Part shown: positions 48,986 through 64,000 of the stretch, one piece after another
Layout: every line of letters begins with the position of its first letter
Position numbering within the stretch: position 1 is the stretch's first letter
Origin: Sapria himalayana
Taxonomy: Eukaryota; Streptophyta; Magnoliopsida; Malpighiales; Rafflesiaceae
NCBI GenBank assembly: GCA_029783825.1
Contig: JAREIK010017847.1
Span: 31,375 to 95,374, forward strand
DNA: 64,000 bases
Reading direction: 5' to 3'
Made by a program: the position numbers and the translations under genes
The notes under the pieces: model-generated
Database searches by the model: none
What the model was told of the DNA's origin: nothing
The model's input: only the letters and a program-made list of their open reading frames with translations

Positions 48986-51614
48986 AGACAAACAGACAGA
49001 TAGTAAGTTGTTCAGACAGTTTGACAGTCAAGCAAATAGATAAAATAAATAAATAGATAGATAAATAGATAGACTAAATGACTTATAGACCAATTGATAG
49101 ACTAACTGAAAGACAAACAAATAGACAGGTAAACAGACCTACGGAAAGATAGACTAACTGATATAATTAATGACTGACTAATAGATAAATCAATTGATAT
49201 ACAAATAGTTTGAGAGACAGAATGATAGACAGATTGATAGACAAAAATATAGTCAAGTTAATTGACAGATTGATAAAAAAATTGATAGATAGATTAATAG
49301 ACAAATAGATAGAAAGGTAGATAGATATATAGATAGATAAATAGATAGATAGAAAGATTCATCATATAAATAGATAGGTAAATAGATAGATAGTCAGAAA
49401 GATAAATAGATAGATAGGAAGATAGATAGACTGATAGACAAATTGATTGATAGATAGATAGACATATATATAGATAGATAGTAAGATTGATAGATATATA
49501 GATAGATAGATAAACAAATAATTAGACAGACATATAGATAGATATATATATATATATATATATAGACATTTAGATAGATAGATTGATTGATTGACAAATA
49601 GATATATAGATATATAGATAGAATGATAGATAGATAGATAGATATATTGATAAATAGATAGATAGATAAATAGATAGATAGACAGATAGATAGACAAATA
49701 ATTATACAGAGAGATAGACATATAGATAAAAATATAGATAGACAAATAGATAGACAGATAGATAAATAGATAAATAAGCTTAGATAGATAGATAGATAGA
49801 TAAATAAACACATAGATAGACAAATAGATCCGTATATAGGTAGATAGAAAGACACATAGATTGACATATAGATAGAGGGAAAGATAGATAGGTATATAGA
49901 TAAATAGATAAACAAATAGATAGACAAACATACAAACAGATAGATAGATAGATAAATAGATAGATAGATAGATAGACAGACAAATAGATAAATAGATAGA
50001 TATAGGGATAGAGAGGTAGAGAGATAGACATATAGATAGACAGACAGATAAAAAGATAGAGAAATAGACAGACAGATAAATTAACAGATAATTTGATAGA
50101 TAGATAGTTAGAAAGATAGATAGATAAATAGACAGACAGAAAAACAGATAGATAGAGATCGATAGATAAAGAAAAATATGGCTAGATAGATAAACAAATT
50201 GAAAATTTTTAGAATGATAAATAGATAGACAAATAGATAAAGAGACAGATAGACACATATACATATAAACAAATAGATAGACAGTCAGATAGTCATGCAG
50301 AGAGACAAAATAGGAGATAGTTAAATAGATAGATAAAAAGACACACATAGAGATAGAAAATTTTTTATTCAGGCAGGTAGATAGTCAGGTAGGTAGATAG
50401 ATTGACAAATAGATAGAAAGATAGATTTACTAATTGACTAACTAACTAAATCACAGACAGACTAACTAATAGATAGGTAGTCATATAGATAGATGGACAG
50501 ATAGATAGATAGATAGAATTACTTACTTACACATAGAAACATAGACATATAATTAGATAGATAGATAGATATAAAAATAGATAGATAGACAGATACATAG
50601 ATAGTTTGAAAGATAGATTGATATATTGATTTATATATAGATCTATAGATAGATAGATAGATAGATTGATTGATTGATAAACAAATAGATAGATAAATAG
50701 ATAAAAAGATAGATAAACAGATTGATTTATTGATTGATATAAAGATAGAAAGTTAAATAGATAGATAGATAAAAAATAAATAGACATATAGAATGACAAA
50801 TAAATAGACAATGAAATAGATAGATAGAAAGATAAATTGATGCACTAATCATTAGATTGATAGAAATATAGATAGTTAGACAAATAGATAGATAAAAAGA
50901 TAGATATAAATATAAATAGATATAGAAATAGATAGATAGAAAGATAGATAAAACGATAGACAGATAGATAGATATATAGATAGTTATAAATATAGATCAA
51001 TAGATAGATAGATAGATAGACAAAAAGATAGATAGAAAGATAGATAGAAAGATAGAAAGATAAAAAAATAGATAGACAAATATAAAGATTGATAGATAGA
51101 TAGATAGATGAATAAAAAGATAGACAGATAGAAAGGCAAAAAGATAAATAGATAAATTTATCGATATATAGATAGATAGACTAATAGATAGATAGATACA
51201 TAGATAGATAGATTGATAGACATATAGATATAAAGATATATAGAGAGGTAGATTGAGATATTGAAAGGCATATTGATAGATAAATTTATTGACATATTGA
51301 TAGATAGATTGAGAGTGAAATAGATAGACAAATAGATGGACAGAAAGATACATAGATAGATAGAAAGACAGATGAATATATAGATAGATAAACAAATAGA
51401 TATTAGAAATATAGTCATATAGATAGACAGATAGATAGACAGATAGATAGACACATAGTTAGAAAAATAATTAGATAGATAGATATACAAAAAATAGATA
51501 GTTAAATAGAAAGTTATATAGATAGATACATAGATAGATTGATGGAAAGAAAATCAATGGATTAATAGATAGATCAATGGATTTATAGATAGAATGATAA
51601 ATATATAGACAGAC

Positions 51615-51648
<34 letters not shown>

Positions 51649-54161
51649 ATAGGTAGATAGATTGAAAGATAGATTGATAAGTTGATAGAATGACTAAAGA
51701 TGGATAAAAAGAAAAATAGATAGTTTGAAAGACAGATAACTTGATATATAGATATATAGATACATAGATTGATAGATAGATGTACTATTTGATAGACATG
51801 TAGATAGATAGACAAATACATAAATAGATAGATAGACAAATAGATAGATAAATATACACATAGATAGACAGATAGATAAAAAGATACATAGACGGATAGA
51901 TATACAGACAAATAGATAGTTATATAGAGAAATATATAGATAGATAGATGGATATATAAATAAATAGATAGATAGATAGATAGACGGATTGATATATAGA
52001 ACAATAGATAGATAGACAGATAGATAGATAGATAGATAGACACATAGATTGAAAGATTGATAGACAGATAGATAAATATAATGATAGTTATATTGACAAA
52101 TAGATAAATAGATAGACAGATAGGTATATTGAATGATAGATAAATAGAATAATAAATAGATATATACAAATAGATAGATATATAGATAGATATACAGATA
52201 AATAGACAAACAGACCATTATATAGATAAATAGATTGATTGATATATAGATCGATAAAGACATAGATAGACAAATAGAAAGACACAAAGATAGATAGGTA
52301 GGTAGGTAGATAGATATTTAGATAGACACACATATAAATAGATAGATAGGTGGATAAATAAAAAAATAGATAGATAAATAGATTGATAAATTGATATATA
52401 TATATATATATATATTGATAGACAGATAGATAGAAATTTAGATCAACAATTAGATATATAGATGGATAGATAAATATATAAAGAGATAGAGAGATATGCA
52501 TTCATAGACAGACAGATAGTGAGACAATGAGGTAGGCAAATAGTAAATCAAGCAGATAGAATAAAATAGATAGACAGATAGACAGTCAGGTTGGCCGATA
52601 GTTAAAAAGGTAGACAAATAGATATATAGTTAGACAAATAGATTGTCAGTTAGTTAGTCATTTATTTATATAATCAAATAAATAGATAGATGGATGGATA
52701 GACATATAGATAGATATATAGATAAATAGACAGATGTATAGATATACAGATAGATAGAGATATAGAAAGATTGAATTATAAACAGATTCATAAATATTTT
52801 TATAAACAAATTAATAGACAAATTCATAGATATTTTTATAGACAAATTAATAGACAGATTGATAGAGAGATTGAGAGACAAATAGATTAACAGTTTGATA
52901 GATATTTAGATAGATAAATAGATAGACAGATTGAAAGAAAGAAAGAAAGATATACAAATATATAGATTGATAGAAAAATAAATATATCGACAAATAGGTA
53001 GGCATATAATTAGATGGATAGATAAATAGATCGATAGATAGCTTGATAGACCGATAGATAAATAGACAGATATATTGATTGATTAATAGACACATATGTA
53101 GATAGATTAATAGACAGATTAATATTTAAATATATAGATATATAGATAGATATATAGATAGATAGATATATAGAAATGTATATAAATAGATTGCTTGATT
53201 GATATAAAAATAGATAGATAGATAGATATATAGATATATAGAAAAAAGATAAATAGACAGACAGATAGATAAATAGTTAGATAGATAGATAGATAGGTAG
53301 ACAGATTTATACAAAAATTAATAGACAACGATATAGATAGATAGATAGGTAGATAGATAGAAAGATAGATAAAAAGATAGATAGATAGTGAGATAGACAA
53401 ATAGATATACGGATAGATAGATAGAGAGATAGATAGATAGACAGATATATATAGAGATAAATAGACAGATACATATACGTATAGATAGATAATTTGGTAA
53501 ATAGTTTGATAAACATATTGATTTACAGATTGATCAACAAATTAATTGACAGATTGATATACAGATTTATATCAAAATTCATATATAGATATATAAATAA
53601 ATAGATAGATAGACATACAGAGAGAGAGAGAGAGATAGATAGATAAATAGACATATAGATTGAAAGTTATATCGAAAGATAGACAGATATATAGACAAAT
53701 AGATTGATAGATGATAGATAGATAGATAGATAAACAAATAGATAGACATATATATAGATAGAATGTTTGAAAATAGATAGAGTTACATATAGATAGATAG
53801 ACACATAGAAAAATAAATAAATATACTTTTTATAGATAGATGGACAAATAGATAGATAGATAGATAGATAGACAAATCGATAGATAGAGAGATAGATGGA
53901 AAGAAAGATAGATAGATAGGTTAACAAAATTAAAGAAAGATAGATAGATAGGCATATAGTTAGAGAGATACATAAAAAGATATATAGATAGATGCATAAA
54001 AAAGATAGACAAATATACAAAAATACATAATAATATATTGATTGATTGATTGATAGTTAAATAAATAGATAGATAAACATAAGATCGATAGATAGATAGA
54101 TATAAAAATAGATAGAATGATAGACAGATAGACAAATAAATTGATAGATAGATAGATAGAT

Positions 54162-54196
<35 letters not shown>

Positions 54197-57100
54197 CAGA
54201 CAGACATATAGATAGATAGATATAAAGATAAATAGATAGATATACAGATATATAGATAGAATGATAGATAGACAGATAGACTGATAGATAGAACAAATAT
54301 ATAGACAATTAGAAAGATAGATTGATAGACATATAATTTGACAAATACATTGAAAGATAGATAGTCAGATAGATAGACATACAAATAAATAGATAAATAG
54401 ATAGATAGATAGATACATAGACATAAGATAGATAGATAGGTAGAAAAATTGACAAATAGATACATTGATAGATAGACAAAAGGATAGATATATAGATAGA
54501 TAAATAGATGGAGATATTATTATATAGATACATAGATTATAAGATAGATATATAGATTGAAAGATAGTTAGATAGATAGGTAGATAGATATATAGATTCA
54601 TAGATAGATAGATATACAAAATAGATAGACAGATAGATACATAGATAGATCTATAGATAGATAGATAGATAGAATATAGATGGATAGACATATCTATATA
54701 TATAGATAGTCAGATAGATAGATAGATAGACAGATAGTTCAATAGATATATAGATAGATAAATAGACAAATAGATAGATAGACATATAAATAGATAGATA
54801 GATCGGTAGGTAGATTGATAGACAAATATATAGATAGATTGATTGACACATAGATAGATAGATAGAAATACAAATAGAAAGATAAAAAGATATTAATAAA
54901 AATACATAGATATAAAGATTGATAGAGAGATTGATAGACAGATAGATAGATAGATATGTAGATAGATAGATAGATAGGTAGATAGATAGATGGATAGATA
55001 GATAGATAGACAGATAAATCATTTAGATAAATATATAGATAGATAGATAAATATATAGACAAATAGATAGATACATAGATAGACAGATAGAAATATAGAT
55101 ATCTAGATAGATAGACAGATAAATAAAGAGGTATATAGATTGATAAGTTAACTGACAGAGAGATAGATAAATAAATAGATAGGTACAAATAGATAGATTG
55201 ATAGATAGATAGATAGATAGACAATTAGTTAGTAAGGTAGGCTGACAAGCAGGCCAAAAGGTACATAGATAGACATGTAGACAGATAGGCAGATAGAATT
55301 TTCAGACAGACATACATATAGATAGACAAACAAACAAAAAAATCGACAAATAGATAGATAGATAGATAAACAGACCAATAGACATGTAGATAGTCATATA
55401 TATTGATAGATAGATAGTTTGATAGACTGATAGAAAAAAATATTAATAGATAGAAAGATAGATAGATAGATAGATATATAGATAGAGAAATAGGAACATA
55501 GATAGATTGATTGATATACATATAGATAGACAAATAGATAGACAGATAGATAGATAAATATATAGACAGATTGATAGATAGAATGATAAATATAATGATA
55601 AACAAATTGATAGTCAGATTGATAGATAGGTCATTTGATAGATTGATAATATATTTATAGATATATTTATAAACATTTTGATAAACATAGATATAAAGAT
55701 AGATAGATAGTTAAATATATAGACAAATAAATTGATAGATAGTTAGATAGTTAGATAGTAAGATAGACAGATAGAAGGATAGATACATAAATAGATTATT
55801 AGATAGAAAGATATATATATATATATTGATACAAAATAGACAAAAAGGTAGATAAATAAATAGACAGATAGATATACAGATAGATAGATTGATTGATTGA
55901 CATATTAATAGATAGATATACAAAAATATAGATAGATAGATAGATGGATGGATGGATAGATAAACATATAGATTTACAAATAGATAGACAAATAGATAGA
56001 TAAATAGATAGGAAAATATATAGACAAATAGATTGACATATGGTTAAATAGATAGATAGATAACTGATAGATAGAAATATTTATAGATAGATAGATAAAA
56101 AATAGATAGATCGATATATAGAAAGATTGATAATTAGTTCAAAAGAATGATAGAAAGATCAATAAACTATTTGATAGAAAAATAGATAGATTGAAAGATC
56201 GAATGATAGATAGACTGATAGATAGATAGATATATTGATACATTACTAGATAGATAGATAAATTGATAGAGAGATATATTGATAGATAGATATATTAATT
56301 GATAGATTTATAGATAGATTGATAGACCGATTAATAGACACATTGATACATAGAATAATAGATTGTTTAATAGATAGATAGATAGATTGATTGATTAATA
56401 GATAGATAGGTAGTTATATAGATAGAAAGATAGCTGGATAGATGGATAATAGTAATACAAATAGATAGATGGATAGTATATACAAAGATAGACAAATAAA
56501 TATATAGATATATAGACAAATAGATAGACAGATTGATAGACTTATAGATAGTCATATTTAAAGGTAGAAAGATAGATAGATAAATAGTAAGATTGGTTGA
56601 TTGTTAGATAGATAGATAGTAGATTGAAGATAGATAAATAGACAAATATATAGATATAAAGATATATAGAAATCTAGACAGATAGATAGACATATAGATA
56701 GAAAAATGTATAGATAGAAAGATATATAGATACATAGATAGATAGAAACATAGATAGACAAATAGATAGATAGATAAACAGATAGATTATTAAATAGATA
56801 GATAGATAGATTATTAGATAGATACATAGGCTAAAAGATAGATAGATAGCTATATAGATAATATATATATATATATATATAAACAGATAGACAGACAAAA
56901 AGATAGATGGATAGATAGATAGATTGATTGATATATAGGTTGACAGATTAATAGACATATAAATCACATATATATAATCACATAGAGAATGAGAGATAGA
57001 TAAATAAATATACAGATATATAAATAAATTGATAGACAAATAGATAGGCATTTAAATAGATAGATAGACAGACAACTAGGTAGGCAGATAGTCAAGCAAG

Positions 57101-57370
57101 TAGACAGTTAGGCAGGCAGATAGGAAGTCAGGCAGGTGGGAAGACAGACTGATAAACAGATTGATAGACTTATAAAAAGGCAGTCATACAAACGAATAAA
57201 TAGATAGACAGACAGTTAGATAGTTAGATAGATATTTTGTTAGACAGAATGATAGATAGATAGATTAATTGATTGATAGATTGATTGATAGATATATTGA
57301 TTATATTGATAGATAAATAGATAGATAGTTAATTAGATTAATTCATAGAAATAAAGATATATAGATTTGT
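48986..57370 (+). repeat. Second (GATA)n array
   Basis: 8.4 kb of degenerate tetranucleotide repeat, GATA on the + strand. It has patches enriched in GGTAGG, GCAGG and GTCA words near 48990-49260, 50370-50520, 52505-52660, 55220-55330 and 57060-57200 that the first array lacks. No gene was seen; the minus-strand frame of 328 codons at 49362-50348 is a Tyr-Leu-Ser-Ile artefact. Confidence 0.96.
54165..54192. repeat. (TA)n tract in second array
   Basis: Fourteen uninterrupted TA dinucleotides, followed by a (CAGA)n run (acagacagacaga). Confidence 0.92.
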
Positions 57371-58762
57371 TGTTAATGGTGCTCTAGGCATATTGTCTGG
57401 ACTTGGTATTTTAACTAGTGTGAGAATTAATTATATAATTAATTATCATGTTTAATATATATAATGTCTTTGAATGATATTTTTAATTATTCTAAATATC
57501 CCAAATCAGTTTTTATTATGTGAATAATAATGAATTAAGATTAGTATAAAGTTTGTTTGATATACATGGGATGAATATGTGTATGATATACAATTCAAAT
57601 TTATATCTATTTATTTAGAATAAATTTTGAATAGCCCCATCTTGAAATAAATACATGGTTCAAAGTCATAATTTAAACTCTAATAGTTATGTCATTGAAT
57701 CTTATGACTTGAGATTGCTTTATTCTTCAACATAAAGAATATTATGCTTTGATATAATCAACATTGTCTTTAACTAGATGACTATAAATGTTATACTTGA
57801 AGATAATAAGAATTATGATGTGAGATATAAATAATTAAAATAGAATTTGTCCCTCTTATTATATGAGAGATACATTTGGGGCTTCTCTACAATTGAGACT
57901 GAGAAATGCATGACTATGCTCAAATAAATTGATGAAAATTAATGTCATTTTTTTAGTCTCTCTAATTGAATTTTGTGTAATCAAAGATAGTATGATATAA
58001 GGTTGACATTTTTCATGTCTAATATTCTATCAAGATATTGTGAAACAAAATGATTGTCATTAACAATATTAAGGTTGCCTCAAATCATGAGTTTTTCATT
58101 TAATTTGGGATGTCATAATATCTTGCTAGAAGTCACTTATGACTTGTTGGATCAAAATGTGAGTTAGGCATACTGCTAATATTAATTAAACCTATAGGGT
58201 CACACATAAAGAATTAATAATAATGGTTATAGTTCTTGACTCTCTGTATTAATTTAAAATGATAATATTATTTTAAATTATATATAACAATTAGTTTTTA
58301 TTAAATTTTGAAAAAAGTTTAAATTCTTGATTTAAATAAATAATAAATCTGTTATATTTTCTTAATGGATAAGAAAAATAATCAGTAAAGGGTTTTTTAA
58401 AAGAGTTAAAAATATAATAATATATAAATTTGATTCCTTATCTGATAAAGATTTGAATTTAGATTGTTATTATTTAAAAGAGTTTTAAATATATAATAAT
58501 ATAAAATTCATTTATGACTTAGATGCTAGCAGACACACACACACACATGCTAGACATATATGGTGGTAACCATCATCTTATTCTTAGAGAATAACCAAAA
58601 CATAAAGAAGGAAAAGAAAAACTAAATTTTGTTTTAAGAAGAAGAATATAAACTAGCATTCAATAAGATTGTTTATTATTTGATCATGGGTGTATACATG
58701 TAAAAGGTGATTACTTTTCACAAATGCAGCATCTTTGAAGATCTAAATAAACCAAGACCAAG
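57371..58762 (+). mobile_element. Copia-type LTR, second copy, 3' end missing
   Basis: It begins TGTTAATGG, the mirror of the TAACA end at 811-817, and from 58050 follows the left LTR in the same orientation with many substitutions and indels (gaattaataataatggttat, ttgttattatttaaaagag, tgcagcatctttgaagatct). It stops at about 58762, where the left copy still has about 160 bases to go, and passes directly into GATA repeat. The expected TATA box is changed. An AC run lies at 58530-58545. No coding content. Confidence 0.75.
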
Positions 58763-59304
58763 AAAGATAGATAGAAAGACATAGAGATAGAGAGAGAGAT
58801 AAACATATAGATATGCAGACAAATAGAAAGAAAGAAAAATTAGTAGTAAAATAGACAGATTGATAAATAGGTTTATAGATATATTGATAGATAGATAGAC
58901 AGACAGATAGATAAATAGATAGATAAAAAATAGATAGATAGATTTATTGATAAATTAATAGATAGATAGATTGATAGTCAGATTTATAGACAGATTTTAT
59001 AGGCATATTGATAGATAGATAAATAGAAAAAATAGATCGACGAATAGATAGACATATAGATAGATAGAATGATTAATAGATTATTAGACTGATAGATAGA
59101 CTGATTTATAGACAGATAGATAGATAGATACATAGATAAATTAATAGATAGATAGATAGATAATAGAAATAAAGATAGATAAATAGATAGATAGATAAAA
59201 AAATAAATAGATAGATAGATAGACAAAAAAATAAACTGATCAATTAATAGATAGATAGACATATAGATATATAGATAGATATACAATTAATAGACAAATA
59301 AACA

Positions 59305-59352
<48 letters not shown>

Positions 59353-59837
59353 AATATATAGACATATAGATAGAAAGATAGATAGATAGATATATAGATA
59401 AAAAGATAGATAGAATGACAAATTGATAAACAGAGGATAAATAGATAGATAGAAATATAGATAGATAGATAAATAGATATATAAAAAATAGATAGGCAAA
59501 TAGATAGATAGATAGATAGACATATAGATTAACAAATTATTAGAATGATATATAGATAGATTGACAGACAGACAAATATATAGATAGATAGATAAATAGA
59601 TAAAAAAATAGATAGCTAGATAGAATGATAGACAAATAGATAGACACAAAGATATATATAGATAAAAAAGAGATAGACATATAGAGAGACAAATAAAAGA
59701 CAAATAGATAGACATATATATAGATAGACAAATAAATAAAGAAATAGATGAACAGATAGAAAGATAGAAAAATAAATAGATAGATAGATAGATAGATAGG
59801 CGGATAGATGGATAGATAGATAGAAAAAAATAGAAAA

Positions 59838-59870
<33 letters not shown>

Positions 59871-62120
59871 CACATAGATAAACATGTATATAAACAAATA
59901 GATAGACATAAAGAAAAATAGATAGACAAAAAATAGACAAATTGATAGACAAATAGATATACAAATAGATAGATAGATAGACAGACAGATAGATAGAGAG
60001 AATGATATATAGATAGATAGATTGATAGATGGATACAAATAAAGAAAGACTTATATAATGATAGATAGATAAATATATAAATAGATAGAAAGACATATAG
60101 GTAGATAAATAGATAGATAGATACACATATAGACATAAAGGTAGATACATATATAGATAGACACATATATAGATAGATAAATAGATAAACCGATAGTCAT
60201 ATAGATAGAGAGAAAGATACATAGAAAGAAAGATAGACAGATATATAATTTGATATATAAATTGAAAGAAAGAAAGATAGATAGATTGATTGACTGATTA
60301 ATAGATTGATTGATAGGTATAATAATAGATAGATTAATAGATAGATTGATAGATAGATTGAAAGATAGATTAATAGATAGATTGAGAGATAGATTGATAG
60401 ATATTTGATAGACAAATTGATAAATAGATTGATAGACAAAAAGATAGATAGATTGATATATAGATAAATAGACAGAAAATTAGATGGACATATAGATAGA
60501 CAGAAAGATACATAGATAATTAGAGAGATAGATAAAAAGATTATTGGATAGATAGATAAACATTAAGATAGATAGATAGATAGATAGATATACAAATAGA
60601 TAGATAGGAAGATAGAAAGATAGAAAGATACTTATACATATAGATAGATAGGATAGATTAATATATTGATAGTTATACAAATAGATATATAGATAGACAG
60701 ACAGATAGATAAATAGATAGATAGATAGATAGGCATATAGATGTACTAAAAGATATATAGATAGATAGGTAGATAGATTGATAGATATCTAAATAGATAT
60801 ATAGACAAATATATAGACAGATATATAGATAGATCGATAGATAGACATATAGATAGGTAGATTGATATATAAATTGATTGAAAGATTAATAGGTAGATTG
60901 ATATACAAATTATTATAAAGATTGATAGATAGATTGATAGATAATTTGAAGACAGATTGATGGATAGATTAATAGATAGATTGATAGATAGATTTATAGT
61001 TAAATAGATAGATTGATTGATAGATATATTAATGGATAGATTAATAGACAGATATATATAGATTGATAGAGAAATAGATATATAGATAAATATAAAGATA
61101 GATAGATAGACAGATAGATAGATTAATTTAAAGATAGGTAGGTAGAAAGATAGATAGACAAATAGATACTAGATAGTAATAAAGATATATAGATAGATAG
61201 ATTAATTTAAAGATAGATATGTAGATATATAGACAAACAAATAGATAGATAGAAAGAAATATATATAGATAGTTAGATAGAAAGATATATGGATAAATAG
61301 ACATATAACTATGTAGACAAACACACAGACAGACAGATAGATAGATAGATAGAGAGGTATTCATATAGATAGATAGACATATATATAAATAGACAAATAG
61401 ATAGTTAGAAAGATTAGAAGAAAATTTGACAGATTAATAGATATATTAAAAGATAGATAGAAATATAGATAGACAAATAGATAGATAGGTTTATAAATAG
61501 ATTAATAGATAGATAGATGGATAGACAAATTGATAGACAAATCTATAGTGATATTGATAGACAGATAAATAGTCAAATATATGGGCAAATAGTTAGATAT
61601 AAACATTACCATAATATTAGACTAATAGATAGACTAATTGATAAGCATACAGACAGATATATTGATTGATTGATAAATTAACAGATAGATATAAAGATAG
61701 AAAAAAAAAAGAAAGAAAGATAGATAGATAAATAGATAGATAAAAAATACATAGATAGAAAGATAGACAAAAATAAAAATAGATAGATAAACAGATAGAT
61801 AGACATATAGATAGATAGATATACAAATAATAGACAAATATATAAACATATATATATATATATAAACATATATATATAAACAGATAGATTATCTAATAGA
61901 TATACAAATATATATACAAATAGATAGACAAATAGATAGATAGTTGATTGACTGATAGATTAATTGATATATAGATAGAAAGATAGATAGATAGATATAT
62001 AGATAAAAAGACAGATTGAATGATATATAGATAGATAGACAGATAGACCGATAGATAGATAGATAGATAAATAGATATATAGATAGATTGATAGATAAAT
62101 AGATAGATAGATAGGTAGGT

Positions 62121-62153
<33 letters not shown>

Positions 62154-64000
62154 AAAAAAGATAAATAGATAGATAGGTAGATAGATAAAAAATAGATAGA
62201 TATATAGATAAATTAATTGATTATTAGACTGATAGATAGACAGATTGATAGATAATTAGTTAGATACAAAGATAAAATGATCAAAAAAAAGATAAACTTA
62301 TATATATGCACAAAGATAGATAGGATATATAAAAAATAGATAGAAATATAGATACTCAGATTTATAGACAAATAAAAGGCAAATAAATAACATATATATA
62401 TAGACTGATAGATACACAAATAGATAGACAAATAGAGAAACAATTAGAAAGATATAAAAATAAATAGATACATATACCTTTACGAAGTGGATAAATAGAT
62501 AGATTAATTGATTGATTGAAAAAAAATAGATAGATAGATAGATAGACAAAAAGATAGATATAAAGATAGACAAGTAGATAAATAGATAGAAAGATATATG
62601 GATAGACAAATAAAAGAGAAATAAACAGACATATATATCGATGGATAGATAAAAAAATAGATATATAAATAGTTAGAAAGATTGATAGATATATATATAT
62701 ATATATACTGAAATATAGATGGATAGATTGATTGCTAGATAGATAGGTAAGAAAGGCATATAGTTTGATAGATAGATTGATTGATTGATTGAGAAATAGA
62801 TATATAAATAGATAGATAGATAGGTAGATAGGTAGATAGGTGGATAGATATATAGACAGATAGATATACAGATAGATAGAAAGATAGATAAACACATAGA
62901 TAGATAGATAGATAAATAGATAGATGGACTGATTTATGGATAGATAGATAGAATGATTGACAGATATGTAGGTAGATAGATAGATAGATAGATAGAAATA
63001 ATGATAAATAGATTGATAGATAGATTAATAAATAGATTGATAGACAGATTGTTTGACACATTGATAGATAGATTGATATACAAAGAGATAGATATATTGA
63101 TATATAGACAGATAGAAAGAACTATAGATTAATATATAGATAGAAAGATAGAAATATATTTAGATAAATATATAGAAAGATTATTAGATGGAAAGAGAAA
63201 TAGATAGATTGATAGATAAATTAAGATAGAGAAATAGAAAATTAGAGAGATTGAAAGAGAGACAGATAGAGAGACATATAGATAGACAAATAGATATATA
63301 AAAAGATAGAAAAATACATATAATTATAAATAGATAGGATATATATATATATATAGATAGATAGTTAGTTAGTTAGATATATAGGCTTATAGAGAGACAG
63401 AAAAAAATATAGATAGATAGTCATATTTATCGATAGATATATAGATAGATAGAAATATAGATAGACAAATAGATAGGAAATTTTGATTGATAGATAAATA
63501 GACAGACATAAAGATAGGTAGAATAACAAATAGACTAATTGAAAGATATATTAAAAGATAGATTGATAGATATATTAATAGATAGATTAATATGTAGTTT
63601 GATAGACAAATTAATAGATTGATTGATAGATAGATAGATTGATAGACATTTCGATAGATACATTGATAGATAGATTTATAGACAAAAAGATAGATAGATT
63701 GATAGATTAATATATAGACAGATAGATAGACAGAATAATACATAGATTATTAGAAAGAAAGAAAGATAGATTATTAGACAGATAGATATATAAATAGATA
63801 GATAGATAGATAAACATTAAGATAGATAAATAAACAAATATATAGATAGATAGATAGATAGACAAATAGATAGATAGATAGATAGATAGAAAAAATGATA
63901 TATAGATAGATAGACAGATAGATTGATAAATATTTAGACATGTAGATAAGTAAATAGATAGATAGAAAGATTGAAAGATATACATATAGATAGATAGGAT
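58763..64000 (+). repeat. Third (GATA)n array, runs off the window
   Basis: 5.2 kb of degenerate GATA repeat on the + strand with GAAA and GATT subregions. It has (TA)n runs at 59309-59348 and 62122-62151. No gene was seen. Confidence 0.96.
59309..59348. repeat. (TA)n tract, 20 units
   Basis: The longest uninterrupted TA run in the window, fully self-complementary. Confidence 0.93.

Noticed and set aside
49362..50348. 328-codon minus-strand open frame, hydrophobic and Tyr/Leu/Ser/Ile-rich
   Set aside because: It is pure tetranucleotide repeat; all three frames are open, and the composition follows from TATC.
1..64000. tRNA, rRNA or other structured RNA genes
   Set aside because: No cloverleaf, A/B box pair or ribosomal motif was recognised by eye; a covariance-model scan was not possible.

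Overview
The window reads as nuclear, intergenic or pericentromere-like DNA from a seed plant. The evidence is eukaryotic and plant-specific: spliced fragments of a plant-type cytosolic pyruvate kinase, an R2R3-MYB, an SMXL (SMAX1-LIKE) gene, SmF, tubulin-folding cofactor D and an Enhancer-of-polycomb-like gene, together with Copia, CACTA, Mutator-like and pogo/Lemi1-type transposons. The species cannot be told. No intact host protein-coding gene was found; every recognisable gene is broken.

Layout. 1-2473 is a Copia-type LTR (its left end lies outside the window), its primer-binding site and a repeat-bearing leader. 2474-24104 is a huge degenerate tetranucleotide array, (GATA)n on the + strand. 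It is interrupted by a 2.1-kb pogo/Tigger-like DNA transposon (15179-17287) and a small LTR-like fragment (21452-21690). At 24105 the array flips to (TATC)n and runs so to 26177. 26178-48985 is a 23-kb island of gene debris and transposons. 48986-57370 is a second (GATA)n array, 57371-58762 a second, truncated copy of the left LTR, and 58763-64000 more (GATA)n.

The island. It holds in order: an inverted, truncated copy of an SmF/SMXL locus (26178-27026); a tandem AT satellite of about 550 bp; an Enhancer-of-polycomb-like exon; a multi-exon pyruvate kinase pseudogene; a MYB pseudogene; AT-rich palindromic satellites; two tandem 1.9-2.0-kb units, each carrying the last exon of SmF; CACTA 3' ends; a TBCD pseudogene; and a complete four-exon SmF pseudogene (45541-48210). 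The third intron of that SmF pseudogene contains a probable Pack-MULE: long inverted terminal repeats, a candidate 9-bp target duplication, and an internal SMXL4/5-like gene fragment in the same direction as SmF.

How the parts relate. The elements do not form a working pathway. The window records repeated capture, duplication and decay of gene pieces next to tetranucleotide arrays. Nearly all long reading frames in the arrays are artefacts: the TATC strand reads Tyr-Leu-Ser-Ile in all three frames without a stop, and the strand of these false frames switches exactly where the array flips. The observations most worth checking are the Pack-MULE nested in SmF, the inverted duplication of that locus together with a piece of array, the tandem SmF-exon/palindromic-satellite units, and two perfect hairpins near 31.6 kb.
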